Source: Kaistia hirudinis
GTDB lineage: Bacteria; Pseudomonadota; Alphaproteobacteria; Rhizobiales; Kaistiaceae
Direction: 5' to 3'
DNA: 64,000 bases
Assembly: GCF_014196455.1 (NCBI RefSeq)
Contig: NZ_JACIDS010000005.1
Location: 310,001-374,000, forward strand
The notes under the pieces were generated by a model, which was given only the letters and a program-made list of their open reading frames with translations, made no database searches and was not told the DNA's origin. The position numbers were made by a program, and so were the translations under genes. Positions within the stretch are counted from its first letter, which is position 1, and each line of letters opens with the position of its first letter. Positions 9,779 to 19,001 of this stretch are shown one piece after another.

Positions 9779-11707
9779 ATGAACGACGCCAGCGGAGGGA
9801 ACCGGACGCTCGACGTCATCACGATCGGACGTTCCTCCGTCGACCTCTATGGCCAGCAGATCTGGTCCCGGCTCGAGGACATCGCCTCCTTCGCGAAGTC
9901 GGTCGGCGGCTGCCCCTCCAACATAGCGATCGGGACCGCGCGGCTCGGACTCAGGTCCGGAGTCGTCACCCGGGTCGGCGACGAGCAGATGGGTCGCTTC
10001 ATCCGCGAGCAGATGGCGCGCGAGGGCGTATCGACCGCGGGCATCGCCACCGACAAGGAACGGCTCACCGCGCTTGTGCTTCTCGCCGTCGAGGACGAGG
10101 GCGTCTCGCCGATGATCTTCTATCGCACCGATTGCGCCGACATGGCGCTTTCGGAGGCCGATATCGACGAGAGCTTCATCGCCTCGGCGCGCGCGATCGT
10201 GGTCACCGGCACGCATTTCTCCCGCGACAACACCGATGCAGCACAGCGCAAGGCTATTCGCATTGCGCGGGCCGCCGGCAGCAAGGTCGTGTTCGATATC
10301 GACTATCGGCCGAACCTCTGGGGCCTCGCCGGTCATGCCGCGGGCTTTGAGCGCTATGTGAAATCGGATCGCGTTTCGGAGCGGCTCAGAACTGTGCTGC
10401 CGGATTGCGACCTCGTCATCGGCACCGAGGAGGAAATCCGCATCGCCTCGGGCGCCGACGACGTGCTCGGCGCGCTCAAGGCCATCCGCGCTTTGACGCC
10501 GGCGACGATCGTGCTGAAGCGCGGTGCCATGGGCTGCATCGTCTATGACGGCCCGATCTCCGACGATCTCGAGGCCGGCGTGGTCGGCGATGGCTTTCCG
10601 ATCGAGGTCTATAATGTGCTCGGCGCCGGCGACGCCTTCATGTCCGGCTTCCTGCGCGGCTGGCTGAAGGGTGAGGCGCTGAAGACCTGCGCGACCTGGG
10701 CCAATGCCTGCGGCGCCTTCGCGGTGTCGCGCCTTCTCTGCGCGCCGGAATATCCGACCTGGCCGGAACTGACGCATTTCCTCGAAAAGGGCAGCACGGA
10801 GCGCGCGCTGCGCAAGGATGCCGACCTCGCCCATATCCACTGGGCGACCACGCGCCGCGAGGAGAGCAACGAACTCCTCGCCTTCGCCATCGATCACCGC
10901 TCGCAGCTCGAGGCGGTCGCCGACCGGCTCGGCGTCCCGCGCCAGCGCATCGACGCGCTGAAGGCGCTCGCCGTCGAGGCGGCCGCCCGCGTCGCCAAGG
11001 GTCGGCCCGGCTTCGGCATGCTGCTCGATTCGACCTATGGCCAGAAGGCGTTTCCGCGCGCCGCCCGGGAGGGCTTCTGGATCGGCCGCCCGGTGGAGAA
11101 GCCGGGTTCGCGCCCGCTCGATTTCGACCATCTCGCCGATCTCGGCAGCCATCTCGTCGAATGGCCGGTCGGCCATACGGTGAAGTGCCTCTGCTTCTAT
11201 CATCCGGACGATCCGGCCGAGCTGAAGGCGGAGCAGGAGCGGACGCTGCTCCGGCTGAACGACGCCGCGCGGACCGTGGGGCGCGAGCTTCTGGTCGAGA
11301 TCATCGCCGGCAAGCACGGCCCGCTCGACGAGACGACGATCCCGCGCGTCCTGGCGCGGCTCTACGATCTCGGCATCCGCCCCGACTGGTGGAAGCTCGA
11401 ACCGCAGAAGAACGTCGCGGCCTGGCGCGCGATCGAGAGCGAGATCCGCGCGCGCGACCCCTTCTGCCGCGGTATCGTCGTGCTCGGGCTGGAGGCGCCG
11501 GAACACGAACTGGTCGAGGCCTTCGCGGCGGCCGCCACCTCGCCGCTGGTCAAGGGCTTCGCCGTCGGCCGCACGATCTTCGCGGAAGCCGCCGAAGGCT
11601 GGCTCTCGGGGAAGATGAGCGACGAGGCGGCGGTGGCGGACATGGCGCGGAAATTCGAGAAGCTGGTCGCCGCATGGCGGAGCGTAAGAAGGACGGAGGC
11701 GGCGTGA
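9779..11707 (+). CDS. iolC: 5-dehydro-2-deoxygluconokinase IolC fused to a DUF2090 domain
   Basis: A 642-residue cytoplasmic fusion. Residues about 10-330 are a PfkB-type sugar kinase: SVGGCPSNIA near the N terminus and the catalytic NVLGAGDAFMSGF near residue 280. It phosphorylates 5-dehydro-2-deoxy-D-gluconate (DKG) in inositol breakdown. Residues about 345-635 form a DUF2090 domain, an aldolase-like TIM barrel often fused to IolC in alphaproteobacteria, perhaps supplying the next step (DKG-phosphate aldolase, IolJ role). The ATG at 9779 sits 8 bases after GGAGG; the ATG at 9773 is too close to it. First structural gene of iolCDEB. Confidence 0.92.
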   Translation: MNDASGGNRTLDVITIGRSSVDLYGQQIWSRLEDIASFAKSVGGCPSNIAIGTARLGLRSGVVTRVGDEQMGRFIREQMAREGVSTAGIATDKERLTALVLLAVEDEGVSPMIFYRTDCADMALSEADIDESFIASARAIVVTGTHFSRDNTDAAQRKAIRIARAAGSKVVFDIDYRPNLWGLAGHAAGFERYVKSDRVSERLRTVLPDCDLVIGTEEEIRIASGADDVLGALKAIRALTPATIVLKRGAMGCIVYDGPISDDLEAGVVGDGFPIEVYNVLGAGDAFMSGFLRGWLKGEALKTCATWANACGAFAVSRLLCAPEYPTWPELTHFLEKGSTERALRKDADLAHIHWATTRREESNELLAFAIDHRSQLEAVADRLGVPRQRIDALKALAVEAAARVAKGRPGFGMLLDSTYGQKAFPRAAREGFWIGRPVEKPGSRPLDFDHLADLGSHLVEWPVGHTVKCLCFYHPDDPAELKAEQERTLLRLNDAARTVGRELLVEIIAGKHGPLDETTIPRVLARLYDLGIRPDWWKLEPQKNVAAWRAIESEIRARDPFCRGIVVLGLEAPEHELVEAFAAAATSPLVKGFAVGRTIFAEAAEGWLSGKMSDEAAVADMARKFEKLVAAWRSVRRTEAA

Positions 11708-11788
11708 GGATGCAGCGGGGAGCGGGTGCAGGCTGGCCACTCCCCGACCCTCCCCCACTTCGCGGGAGAGGGAGAAGAGCGGCGACCT

Positions 11789-12128
11789 CTTCCCTTGAAC
11801 CCTCCCCTTGAGGGAGGGTCAAAACCGCGCAGCGGTTTTGGCGAGGGGTCGGGTTGGTGGGGCAAGTGGCGGCAGCGTTGCAGGACGGACGCCGTCATGC
11901 CGGCGAAGGCCGGCATCCATGCAGCTGTAGCGCCAGCCGCGCTCCGCCTCAGGCTGGATGGATCCCGGCGTTCGCCGGGATGACGCCAGCGAGGTGGCGG
12001 TACGGCCACCCAAGAGAAGAACGGGCAGATGCGCTGCCCCAACGCGATGATGACCGAGAGACAGCAACCCCTCCCCGAAAACGCCAAGGCGTTTTCGACC
12101 CTCCCTCAAGGGGAGGGTTCAAGGGAAG
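11789..12128. repeat. Outer inverted-repeat pair (about 61 bp arms)
   Basis: The arm at 11789-11849 and the arm at 12067-12128 are imperfect reverse complements. Each begins or ends with CTTCCCTTGAACCCTCCCC, contains an internal hairpin of CCTCCC/GGGAGG, and carries a second hairpin whose stem differs between copies (AAAACCGC/GCGGTTTT versus GAAAACGCC/GGCGTTTTC) in a compensating way. This is typical of REP-like elements that are dispersed in Hyphomicrobiales genomes. Confidence 0.75.
11894..11984. repeat. Inner inverted-repeat pair (32 bp arms)
   Basis: The arm at 11894-11925 (GTCATGCCGGCGAAGGCCGG...) is an imperfect reverse complement of the arm at 11953-11984 (...CCGGCGTTCGCCGGGATGAC). 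Each arm also has its own small hairpin. It resembles the element at 20998-21121, so it is a dispersed family. Confidence 0.75.
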
Positions 12129-12165
12129 GACGGTATAGCGAGAAACGACCGGAGGAGCCGCAAGC

Positions 12166-14013
12166 ATGACCACCATCCGCCTCACCATGGCGCAGGCGCT
12201 GGCCCGCTTCCTGACCAAGCAGATGACCGAGGTGGATGGGGAGAAGGTGCCCATCTTCGGCGGCGTGTTCGCGATCTTCGGCCATGGCAATGTCGCCGGC
12301 TTCGGCGAGGCGCTCTATGGCGTGCGCGACGAATTGCCGACCTTCCGCGCCCATAATGAGCAATCCATGGCGCATGCCGCGATCGGCTTCGCCAAGGCGA
12401 GCTTCCGCCGCCGCATGATGGCCGTGACCTCGTCGATCGGGCCAGGCGCCACCAATATGGTGACGGCGGCGGCGCTGGCGCATGTGAACCGCCTGCCCGT
12501 CCTGCTGCTCCCCGGCGATGTCTTCGCCAATCGCCGGCCGGATCCGGTGTTGCAGCAGGTCGAGAGCTTCGAGGACGGCACGGTTTCGGCCAATGACTGC
12601 TTCCGCCCGGTGTCGCGCTATTTCGACCGCATCACGCGGCCCGAGCAGATCATCCCCGCCCTGCATCGCGCCATGGCCGTGCTGACCGATCCGGCCGAAT
12701 GCGGCCCGGTCACGCTGTCGCTCTGCCAGGATGTGCAGGCCGAGGCCTATGACTATCCGGAGAGCTTCTTCGACGAGCGGCTCTGGCTGCCGCGCCGCAC
12801 CCGCCCGTCCGAGGACGAGCTGGCGGCCGCCGTCGCGGCGCTGCGCGGCGCGCAGAAGCCGCTGATCGTCGCCGGCGGCGGTGTGCTCTATTCCGGCGCC
12901 ACCGAGGCGGTAAGGGCCTTTGCCGAGACCTATGGCATCCCGGTTTCAGAGACGCAGGCCGGCAAGTCGTCCCTTCCCGCCGCGCACCCGCTCAACATGG
13001 GCTCGATCGGCGTCACCGGCACCTCCGCCTCGAACCGCCTCGCCGAGGAAGCCGACGTCATCCTCGCCATTGGCTCGCGCCTGCAGGATTTCACCACCGG
13101 CTCCTGGGCGCTGTTCAAGAGCCGGCAGCAGACGGTGATCGGCCTCAACCCGCAGCTCTTCGACGCCACCAAGCATCGCGCCCTGCCGCTCGTCGCCGAT
13201 GCGCTGGCTGGCCTCAAGGATATTTCCGCCGATCTCGGCAGCTGGCGCGCGCCGGAAAGCTGGACGCGATCGGCCAAGGAAGGCCGCGCTCAATGGTTCG
13301 TCGATGCCGACAAGGCGACGGCGCCGACCAATGCCGAACTCCCTTCCGACGGCCAGGTGATCGGCGCTGTGAACCGCGTGCTCGGCTCGGAGATGACGCT
13401 CGTCTGCGCCTCCGGCGGCTTGCCGGGCGAACTGCACAAGCTCTGGCAGGCGGGCAGCCCCGGCTCCTACCATCTCGACTATGGCTATTCGACCATGGGC
13501 TACGAGATCGCCGGCGGGCTCGGCGTCAAGATGGCGAAGCCCGACAAGGACGTCGTCGTGATGCTGGGCGACGGGTCGTATCTCATGCTGAATTCCGAGA
13601 TCGCGACATCCGTCATGCTCGGCCTCAAGCTCTATATCGTCGTGCTCGACAATTCCGGCTTCGGCTGCATCAACCGGCTGCAGATGGCGACCGGCGGCGC
13701 CAACTTCAACAATCTCTTCAGGGATACGCGGCATCAGACTCTGCCCGCTATCGATTTCGCCGCCCATGCCGCGAGCCTCGGCGCGATCTCGAAGAAGGTC
13801 GCCTCCATCGCCGAGCTCGAAACGGAGCTGGAGGCGGCCAAGGGCAATGACCGCACCACCGTCCTCGTCATCGACACCGACCCGCTGATCACCACGGAAG
13901 CCGGCGGCGCCTGGTGGGACGTGGCAGTGCCCGAAGTCAGCGACCGGCCGAGCGTCAACGCCGCGCGCGAGGCCTATGAGGCAGCGATCAAGGCGCAGCG
14001 GATCGTGAATTAG
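12166..14013 (+). CDS. iolD: 3D-(3,5/4)-trihydroxycyclohexane-1,2-dione hydrolase IolD
   Basis: A 615-residue thiamine-diphosphate enzyme that opens the ring of the inositol-derived diketone to 5-deoxy-glucuronate. The N-terminal PYR domain has the catalytic Glu in HNEQSMAHAA (near residue 64); the C-terminal PP domain carries the ThDP motif GDGSYLMLNSEI ending in NSGFGCIN. Length is typical for IolD. The ATG at 12166 follows a GGAGGAG site. It lies behind a repeat-rich gap, so it may be read through from iolC or have its own promoter. Confidence 0.95.
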   Translation: MTTIRLTMAQALARFLTKQMTEVDGEKVPIFGGVFAIFGHGNVAGFGEALYGVRDELPTFRAHNEQSMAHAAIGFAKASFRRRMMAVTSSIGPGATNMVTAAALAHVNRLPVLLLPGDVFANRRPDPVLQQVESFEDGTVSANDCFRPVSRYFDRITRPEQIIPALHRAMAVLTDPAECGPVTLSLCQDVQAEAYDYPESFFDERLWLPRRTRPSEDELAAAVAALRGAQKPLIVAGGGVLYSGATEAVRAFAETYGIPVSETQAGKSSLPAAHPLNMGSIGVTGTSASNRLAEEADVILAIGSRLQDFTTGSWALFKSRQQTVIGLNPQLFDATKHRALPLVADALAGLKDISADLGSWRAPESWTRSAKEGRAQWFVDADKATAPTNAELPSDGQVIGAVNRVLGSEMTLVCASGGLPGELHKLWQAGSPGSYHLDYGYSTMGYEIAGGLGVKMAKPDKDVVVMLGDGSYLMLNSEIATSVMLGLKLYIVVLDNSGFGCINRLQMATGGANFNNLFRDTRHQTLPAIDFAAHAASLGAISKKVASIAELETELEAAKGNDRTTVLVIDTDPLITTEAGGAWWDVAVPEVSDRPSVNAAREAYEAAIKAQRIVN

Positions 14014-14051
14014 AGCCGCCGATCTTCGTTACGGCGTCGCCTTCCATAGCA

Positions 14052-14159
14052 CTGTCATTGCCGGGCTTGACCCGGCAATCCAGACTTACTCTTCTACGCC
14101 TCAACGCTCGTTCGCCCGACAGAAAGGCTGGATTGCCGGGTCAAGCCCGGCAATGACAG
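14052..14159. repeat. Perfect 32-bp inverted repeat between iolD and iolE
   Basis: The arms 14052-14083 and 14128-14159 are exact reverse complements, separated by 44 bases. Each arm contains its own palindrome, TTGCCGGG-N5-CCCGGCAA. The unit is of a kind seen many times over in Hyphomicrobiales genomes. In mRNA it could form a stable stem between the iolD and iolE coding parts. Confidence 0.85.
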
Positions 14160-14211
14160 GCGGGACGTGAAAAACGATTACGGCCAACAGGCCTCCGGAG
14201 GAACCCACCCC

Positions 14212-15099
14212 ATGATCCGCATCGGCGCCAATCCGATCTGCTGGTCCAATGACGACAAGCAGGACATCGGCGGCGACATTCCGCTCGAGCAATGCCTCAC
14301 CGACGCCCGGGCCATCGGCATCGAGGGCATGGAACTCGGCCACAAGTTTCCGCGGGACGCGGCCACGCTCGGCCCGATCCTCGCCCGCTACGGGCTCGAC
14401 CTCGTGTCGGGCTGGTATTCGACCTTCCTGATCGAGCGCGACGCGGAGAGCGAATACAAGGCCGCCCGCGCCCATATCGACCTCCTGAAGGCCCTCGGCG
14501 CCAAGGTGCTGATCGCGGCGGAATGCACGCGCACCATCCATGGCAACGAGACTGCGCCGCTTTCGACGCGCCCGGTCATGAACGAGGAGGAATGGGCGCG
14601 CTTCAATACGGGCCTGACCAAATTCGCCGACTTCCTCCAGGAAGAGGACGGGCTGACGCTGGTCTATCACCACCATATGGGGACGGTGATCCAGACCGAG
14701 GACGAGATCGACCGCATGATGGCCTCGACCGGCCCGGCGGTGCATCTCCTGCTCGACACCGGCCACGCGACCTGGGCCGGCGCCGATCCGGCGGAGCTCG
14801 CGCGGAGCTATCGCAGCCGCATCGCCCATGTGCACACCAAGGATGTCCGCGCCGATGTCGCGCGCGAGGCGATCGCGAACGACTGGTCGTTCCTCCAGTC
14901 CGTGCTCGCCGGCGTCTATACGGTACCCGGCGACGGCTCGGTGGATTTCGTCTCGGTCTTCAAGGCGCTGCCGAATTATTCCGGCTGGGTGGTGATCGAG
15001 GCCGAGCAGGACCCCGTCAAGGCGCCGCCGGCCCGCTATGTGAAGCTCGGCTACGACAACCTCGTCCGCTTCTTCGCCGAAGCAGGCTGGAAGCGATAG
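14212..15099 (+). CDS. iolE: Inosose dehydratase IolE
   Basis: A 295-residue TIM-barrel enzyme that dehydrates 2-keto-myo-inositol (inosose) to the trihydroxycyclohexane-dione used by IolD. The start MIRIGANPICWSND, the barrel segments YHHHMGTVIQT and LLLDTGHATWAGAD, and HVHTKDVR hold the expected His, Glu and Asp metal ligands. The ATG at 14212 has CCGGAGGAA ten bases upstream; a longer frame from 14167 reads out of the repeat and is rejected. Third enzyme gene of the iolCDEB order. Confidence 0.94.
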   Translation: MIRIGANPICWSNDDKQDIGGDIPLEQCLTDARAIGIEGMELGHKFPRDAATLGPILARYGLDLVSGWYSTFLIERDAESEYKAARAHIDLLKALGAKVLIAAECTRTIHGNETAPLSTRPVMNEEEWARFNTGLTKFADFLQEEDGLTLVYHHHMGTVIQTEDEIDRMMASTGPAVHLLLDTGHATWAGADPAELARSYRSRIAHVHTKDVRADVAREAIANDWSFLQSVLAGVYTVPGDGSVDFVSVFKALPNYSGWVVIEAEQDPVKAPPARYVKLGYDNLVRFFAEAGWKR

Positions 15100-15109
15100 G
15101 AGAGCCGCC

Positions 15110-15913
15110 ATGCGCAGGTCCGATCTCGTCGTCCACCCCTCCGGCCATGAAGGCTGGACCATCAACATCACGCCGGAGAGCGCGGGCTGGCACTATGTCG
15201 GCTTCGACGTCTATGAGCTGGAGCCGGGGGAAAGCGCCCATCACGACACGGGAGACCGCGAGGTCTGCCTCGTGCTGATCGCCGGCAGAGCGAACATCGT
15301 CGCCGGCGGCACGGATTTCGGCACGGTCGGCGAGCGCATGTCGCCCTTCGAAGGCAAGCCGGATTCGGTCTATGTCCCTGGCGGCTCAAACTGGAAGGCG
15401 ACGGCCGAGACCAAGGTGACGCTCGCCGTCTGCTCGGCGCCGTCGCTGAAGGGCGCCCTGCCGGCGCGGCGCATCGGCCCGGGCCACACCTCGCAGGAAG
15501 TGCGCGGCAAGGGCTCGAACACGCGCTATGTCACCAACATCCTGCCCGAGAACGAGCCGGCGGATTCGCTCCTCGTCGTCGAGGTGATCACGCCCGGCGG
15601 CAACACGTCGAGCTATCCCCCGCACAAGCACGACCGCGACGCGCTGCCGGAGGAATCCCTGCTCGAGGAGACCTATTACCACCGCCTGAACCCGCCGCAG
15701 GGCTTCGCCTTCCAGCGCGTCTACACCGACGATCGCACGCTCGACGAAACCATCCTGATCGAGGACGGCAATGTGACGCTGGTGCCCAGGGGTTACCACC
15801 CCTGCGCCACCATCCACGGCTACGACCTCTATTACTTGAACGTCATGGCCGGCCCGAGGCGCATCTGGAAGTTCCACAACGCGCCGGAACACGCGTGGCT
15901 GCTGAAGGGCTGA
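15110..15913 (+). CDS. iolB: 5-deoxy-glucuronate isomerase IolB
   Basis: A 267-residue double-cupin enzyme converting 5-deoxy-D-glucuronate to 5-dehydro-2-deoxy-D-gluconate, the substrate of IolC. Metal-binding residues are visible in the C-terminal cupin as YPPHKHD, EETYYHRL and HPCATIHGYD. It starts 10 bases after iolE with a GGAG site, so translation is coupled. Last gene of the iol operon; IolA and an inositol transporter are not in the window. Confidence 0.94.
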   Translation: MRRSDLVVHPSGHEGWTINITPESAGWHYVGFDVYELEPGESAHHDTGDREVCLVLIAGRANIVAGGTDFGTVGERMSPFEGKPDSVYVPGGSNWKATAETKVTLAVCSAPSLKGALPARRIGPGHTSQEVRGKGSNTRYVTNILPENEPADSLLVVEVITPGGNTSSYPPHKHDRDALPEESLLEETYYHRLNPPQGFAFQRVYTDDRTLDETILIEDGNVTLVPRGYHPCATIHGYDLYYLNVMAGPRRIWKFHNAPEHAWLLKG

Positions 15914-15919
15914 GGAGCC

Positions 15920-17029
15920 TCAGGCGGCGGCGGACGCGACGCCAATGCCGCGTTTCGCCTGCGCGCGCTTGATCAGGCGCTTGCCGAGCTCGATGCCGGG
16001 CGCCTCGATGAAGCGATAGGTCAGCATGGCGAGCGGCGTGACGATCGCGAGCGTCAGTCCGATGGAGAGCCAGAAGCTCACCGCGTCGGACTTGCCGATG
16101 CGCGCCGCATAGATCCAGCGATAGGCCGGTGAAAGCGCATAGACGATCGGCGGGTGCAGCAGATAGACGGAATAGGAAATCCGGCCGTAGAAGCGCGTCA
16201 GCGGATTGACGTAGAGGCCGACAGGATTGAGCGACAGTCCGACCAGCAGCAGCGCGTAGCAGATGCCTTGGCCGTAGATGTTCGAGGCGGCGGGCAGATA
16301 GCCGGCGATGATCGCTGCATAGGCCAGAATGCTGAGCGCGACCAGCGCGCCGCCGATATCGCGTGCGTTGGGCAGTTCATGCGTGCGTCGCGCGACATCG
16401 AACGCGACCATGCCGATGCCGAAAACCGGCAGGAAGCGCAACAGGCCGAAATTGGTGAAACCGGCGCGAGTCTGCTCATCCATGTGGAGATAGGGCAGGA
16501 GCGAGAAATAGATCACCGTCACCAGCCCTAGGACGAAGACCAGCATCAGCCGACGCCAGAGCGTGGCTCCGGCACAATAGAATAGCGGAAACAGTACGTA
16601 GAACAGAAACTCAACGCCGATCGCCCAGCTCGCCCAGACAAACCCTTCCTGCTGCTGCGGCACGAAGTTGAAGATGAAGGCGAGATTGATGAAGACCTGC
16701 CAGGGCGTATGCCAGGCATCGTAGACGAAGATGTCGCGAATATAGGTCACGATCATCATGAAATAGAACAGCGGCGCGATGCGGAAGAAGCGGCTGATGA
16801 AATAGCTCGAAAGCGGGATGCCGCTCTTCTCGTGCCGCGGCCAGGTGAGGCACAGCGAGAAGGCGCTGACGACGAAGAACAGCATGACGCCGGTGCCGCC
16901 CGCCAGGAAGAACGGCGCATACCACTGGGGCACCACGAGTTGCGGCTGCGCGACGAGAATGGCGTGGTAGATGAGGACGTAGACGGCCGCGATCCCGCGA
17001 AGACTGTCGAGATAACCGAGCCGCTTCAT
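15920..17029 (-). CDS. Acyltransferase 3 family membrane protein
   Basis: A 369-residue integral membrane O-acyltransferase of the OafA/WecH (acyltransferase 3) family. It opens with the family signature LDSLRGIAAVYVLIYH, has about ten hydrophobic helices and the HYxxxR-like F-F-x-I-x-R-F-x-R-I-x-P segment (ISRFFRIAPLFYF). These enzymes transfer acetyl or other acyl groups to sugars or lipids of the envelope. The ATG at 17029 is 6 bases from GGGGAG; an upstream in-frame ATG at 17035 abuts that site. It nearly abuts the convergent iolB gene and lies near a glycosyltransferase gene, suggesting surface-glycan work. Confidence 0.88.
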   Translation of the reverse strand: MKRLGYLDSLRGIAAVYVLIYHAILVAQPQLVVPQWYAPFFLAGGTGVMLFFVVSAFSLCLTWPRHEKSGIPLSSYFISRFFRIAPLFYFMMIVTYIRDIFVYDAWHTPWQVFINLAFIFNFVPQQQEGFVWASWAIGVEFLFYVLFPLFYCAGATLWRRLMLVFVLGLVTVIYFSLLPYLHMDEQTRAGFTNFGLLRFLPVFGIGMVAFDVARRTHELPNARDIGGALVALSILAYAAIIAGYLPAASNIYGQGICYALLLVGLSLNPVGLYVNPLTRFYGRISYSVYLLHPPIVYALSPAYRWIYAARIGKSDAVSFWLSIGLTLAIVTPLAMLTYRFIEAPGIELGKRLIKRAQAKRGIGVASAAA

Positions 17030-17200
17030 TGCCATCTCCCCATGCAGGCGCCCGGCAAGTCTTATCGGGGCGCGTAATGCGGCGGTCAACCGCCGCGCGA
17101 CGAATGATGGCGACAATTCGGCGGCGCGATTTCGGACTGGAGCGTGACACCGGCCGGCATCGCGTCGCTGCACCTCGAGCGCCGTCGCTGAAACGCGGCG

Positions 17201-17884
17201 TCAGCGCCCCTCGAACAGGCCGAGGCCGCCCGGCAGCGGGCGGCCGGTCAAGCCGTGATAATCGGCAAAGCGTGGATGCGGCGTCTCGGCCGCCCCGCCA
17301 TGCGTCATGGTCGCATGGGTCGCCGTGATGACGACCACTGGTGCGCCTGCATTCTCCGCGGCGGCGATCCCCGCTGGCGCATCCTCGAAGACGAGGCAGC
17401 TCTCCGGCGCGACGCCGAACCGGGCGGCGGCAAGCAGATAGGGATCGGGCGCCGGCTTGCCGCGCTCGACATCCTCCGACGCGATCATCAGGCCGGGGAG
17501 CGGCAGCCCGGCCGCCTCGATGCGGCGCGCGGCCAGCGCACGCGGCGCCGATGTCACGATCGCCCAGCGCTCGCGCGGCAACGCCTCCAGGAACGGCGCG
17601 ACACCGGGAATCGCCTCGATCCCGTCGACATCCTCGATTTCCGCCTGTGTGATGGCCGCCGCCTCGGCCTCCGCATCGATGCCCGGCAGGTTGAGCGCGC
17701 GCACCGTGTCGATGGAGCGCTTGCCATGCAGCGTGGCGAGGAGCATCGCGACGTCGACGCCATGCCGTTCCGCCCAGCGGATCCAGACGCGCTCCGCCGC
17801 GACGAGCGAGGTGAGGATCGTCCCGTCCATATCGAACAGGAAGGCGGAGAAGCTGCGTCCGGGAAAGACCTCGACAAGAGACAT
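17201..17884 (-). CDS. HAD-family phosphatase (beta-phosphoglucomutase-like subfamily)
   Basis: A 227-residue haloacid-dehalogenase-fold phosphatase. Motif I is FDMDGTI with nucleophile Asp (residue about 18), motif II is VTSAP, motif III Lys lies in GKPAPDPYLL, and motif IV is VFEDAPAGIAAA. The cap between residues 25 and 95 is the helical C1 type found in sugar-phosphate phosphatases and phosphoglycolate phosphatases. Substrate is unknown. The gene is alone, with 57 bases to the downstream end of the glycosyltransferase gene on the same strand. Confidence 0.87.
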   Translation of the reverse strand: MSLVEVFPGRSFSAFLFDMDGTILTSLVAAERVWIRWAERHGVDVAMLLATLHGKRSIDTVRALNLPGIDAEAEAAAITQAEIEDVDGIEAIPGVAPFLEALPRERWAIVTSAPRALAARRIEAAGLPLPGLMIASEDVERGKPAPDPYLLAAARFGVAPESCLVFEDAPAGIAAAENAGAPVVVITATHATMTHGGAAETPHPRFADYHGLTGRPLPGGLGLFEGR

Positions 17885-17941
17885 GGGCGATCCGCTATGG
17901 CTGGGACGAAGAGTTCGGGGGTGAGCCCTCGCCTCTTCGCA

Positions 17942-18904
17942 TTACCGATCAGCGCTGTCCACCGATCCGCCGCCGTCGGCATGGTACTCATTGTACCGGC
18001 CGAGTTCGGTCATCACCTGAGCGACCTTCATCTGCCAGGAGAAGGCTGCGAATTGCAGCCAGCGCCACTTGATCTGCCGCCACAGGCGGCGTGGCCGCGA
18101 ATATTCTTTGGGCGTGGGCGTACGGCCATAGAGGATGCGGTCCAGGCGCACGAAGCTCTGGCCATAGCCGTAATGCAGCCGCATCATATAGACGAAGCCG
18201 AAACGCTTGGGGTTCAGGTGGTGCCGGAGCGACAGGGCCGGCACATACGCGTTGCCGAGCCCGACCCGTGTCGCACCCCGCATCATCAGCGAATCGTCGC
18301 AGGAAGCCAGCCCCCAGCGCCCGCTGCGGCCGAGCTTGAAGAAATCGGGCGATTCCTTCGACCAGCGCACATAGCGATCGAGCACGCTCCGATGAACCAC
18401 GGCGCCGGCGCCGGCCGGCTCCCATTCGCCCCAGCAATCCTGGTCCATATTGATGATCGGCTCGGGACCGTAGTCGCGGACGCCCAGACTGGCCAGGAAG
18501 GGTCCTACCCATTCCGCAGGCTGGAGTTCGCGCGGCAGGAGCAGTCTGCCACCGAACGCACCGATCTGCGGATGTGCGCGCGCGAAGGCGATGGCGTTCT
18601 CGACATAGTCGGGCGCGAGTTCGTTGTCGTCGTCGACGAAAAGGATGTAGTCGTCGTCGGTCTCGGCGATTGCCTTCAGGCGGGCCCGCGACAGCCCGGC
18701 CTGCGGCTCGACGACGATCCGCGCGCGGATGCCGGCGGCCAGCAGCGGCTCGATGCGTTCCGGCCCGAGCGGAGGAGTCGACCCGTTGTCGACGATGATG
18801 ACGTGAAACGCGTCTCGCGGCGCACTCTGGCGCACCAGCGCATCGACGACGATCCGCCAGCGCGCGGCTGGCGGGTTGTACGTGCAGATGCACACGGCGA
18901 TCAT
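17942..18904 (-). CDS. Family 2 glycosyltransferase
   Basis: A 320-residue GT-A glycosyltransferase. It starts with CICTYNPP, has the metal-binding DDDN (a DxD-type motif in LFVDDDNELAPDYV, split for brevity) near residue 90, and an acceptor-site region with WGEWEPAGAGAVV and CDDSLMMRGA. No membrane helix is obvious. It probably adds a sugar to a polysaccharide or lipid in the cytoplasm. The ATG at 18904 has GGGAGGAA nine bases upstream; the longer GTG form at 18967 lacks a site. Divergent from the TetR gene. Confidence 0.87.
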   Translation of the reverse strand: MIAVCICTYNPPAARWRIVVDALVRQSAPRDAFHVIIVDNGSTPPLGPERIEPLLAAGIRARIVVEPQAGLSRARLKAIAETDDDYILFVDDDNELAPDYVENAIAFARAHPQIGAFGGRLLLPRELQPAEWVGPFLASLGVRDYGPEPIINMDQDCWGEWEPAGAGAVVHRSVLDRYVRWSKESPDFFKLGRSGRWGLASCDDSLMMRGATRVGLGNAYVPALSLRHHLNPKRFGFVYMMRLHYGYGQSFVRLDRILYGRTPTPKEYSRPRRLWRQIKWRWLQFAAFSWQMKVAQVMTELGRYNEYHADGGGSVDSADR

Positions 18905-19001
18905 GCTGGCGCGTTCCTCCCGACGGACGGTGCCTTTTACATGGCGGCGCCAAACAGGTGAAGACACCGATTTAAAATAATTCCAACAAAAATGGCTTCC
19001 G

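Larger units (their letters stand above)
11708..12165. other. Repeat-filled gap between iolC and iolD
   Basis: This 458-base stretch holds no gene I can support. Almost all of it is made of two nested pairs of inverted repeats, listed separately. The last 40 bases include the iolD ribosome-binding site (GGAGGAGCCG). Confidence 0.7.

Noticed and set aside
14052-14159. Insertion-sequence remnant with terminal repeats
   Set aside because: Only 44 bases separate the arms, with no transposase fragment or target duplication seen; the arms are themselves palindromic, fitting a REP-like element.
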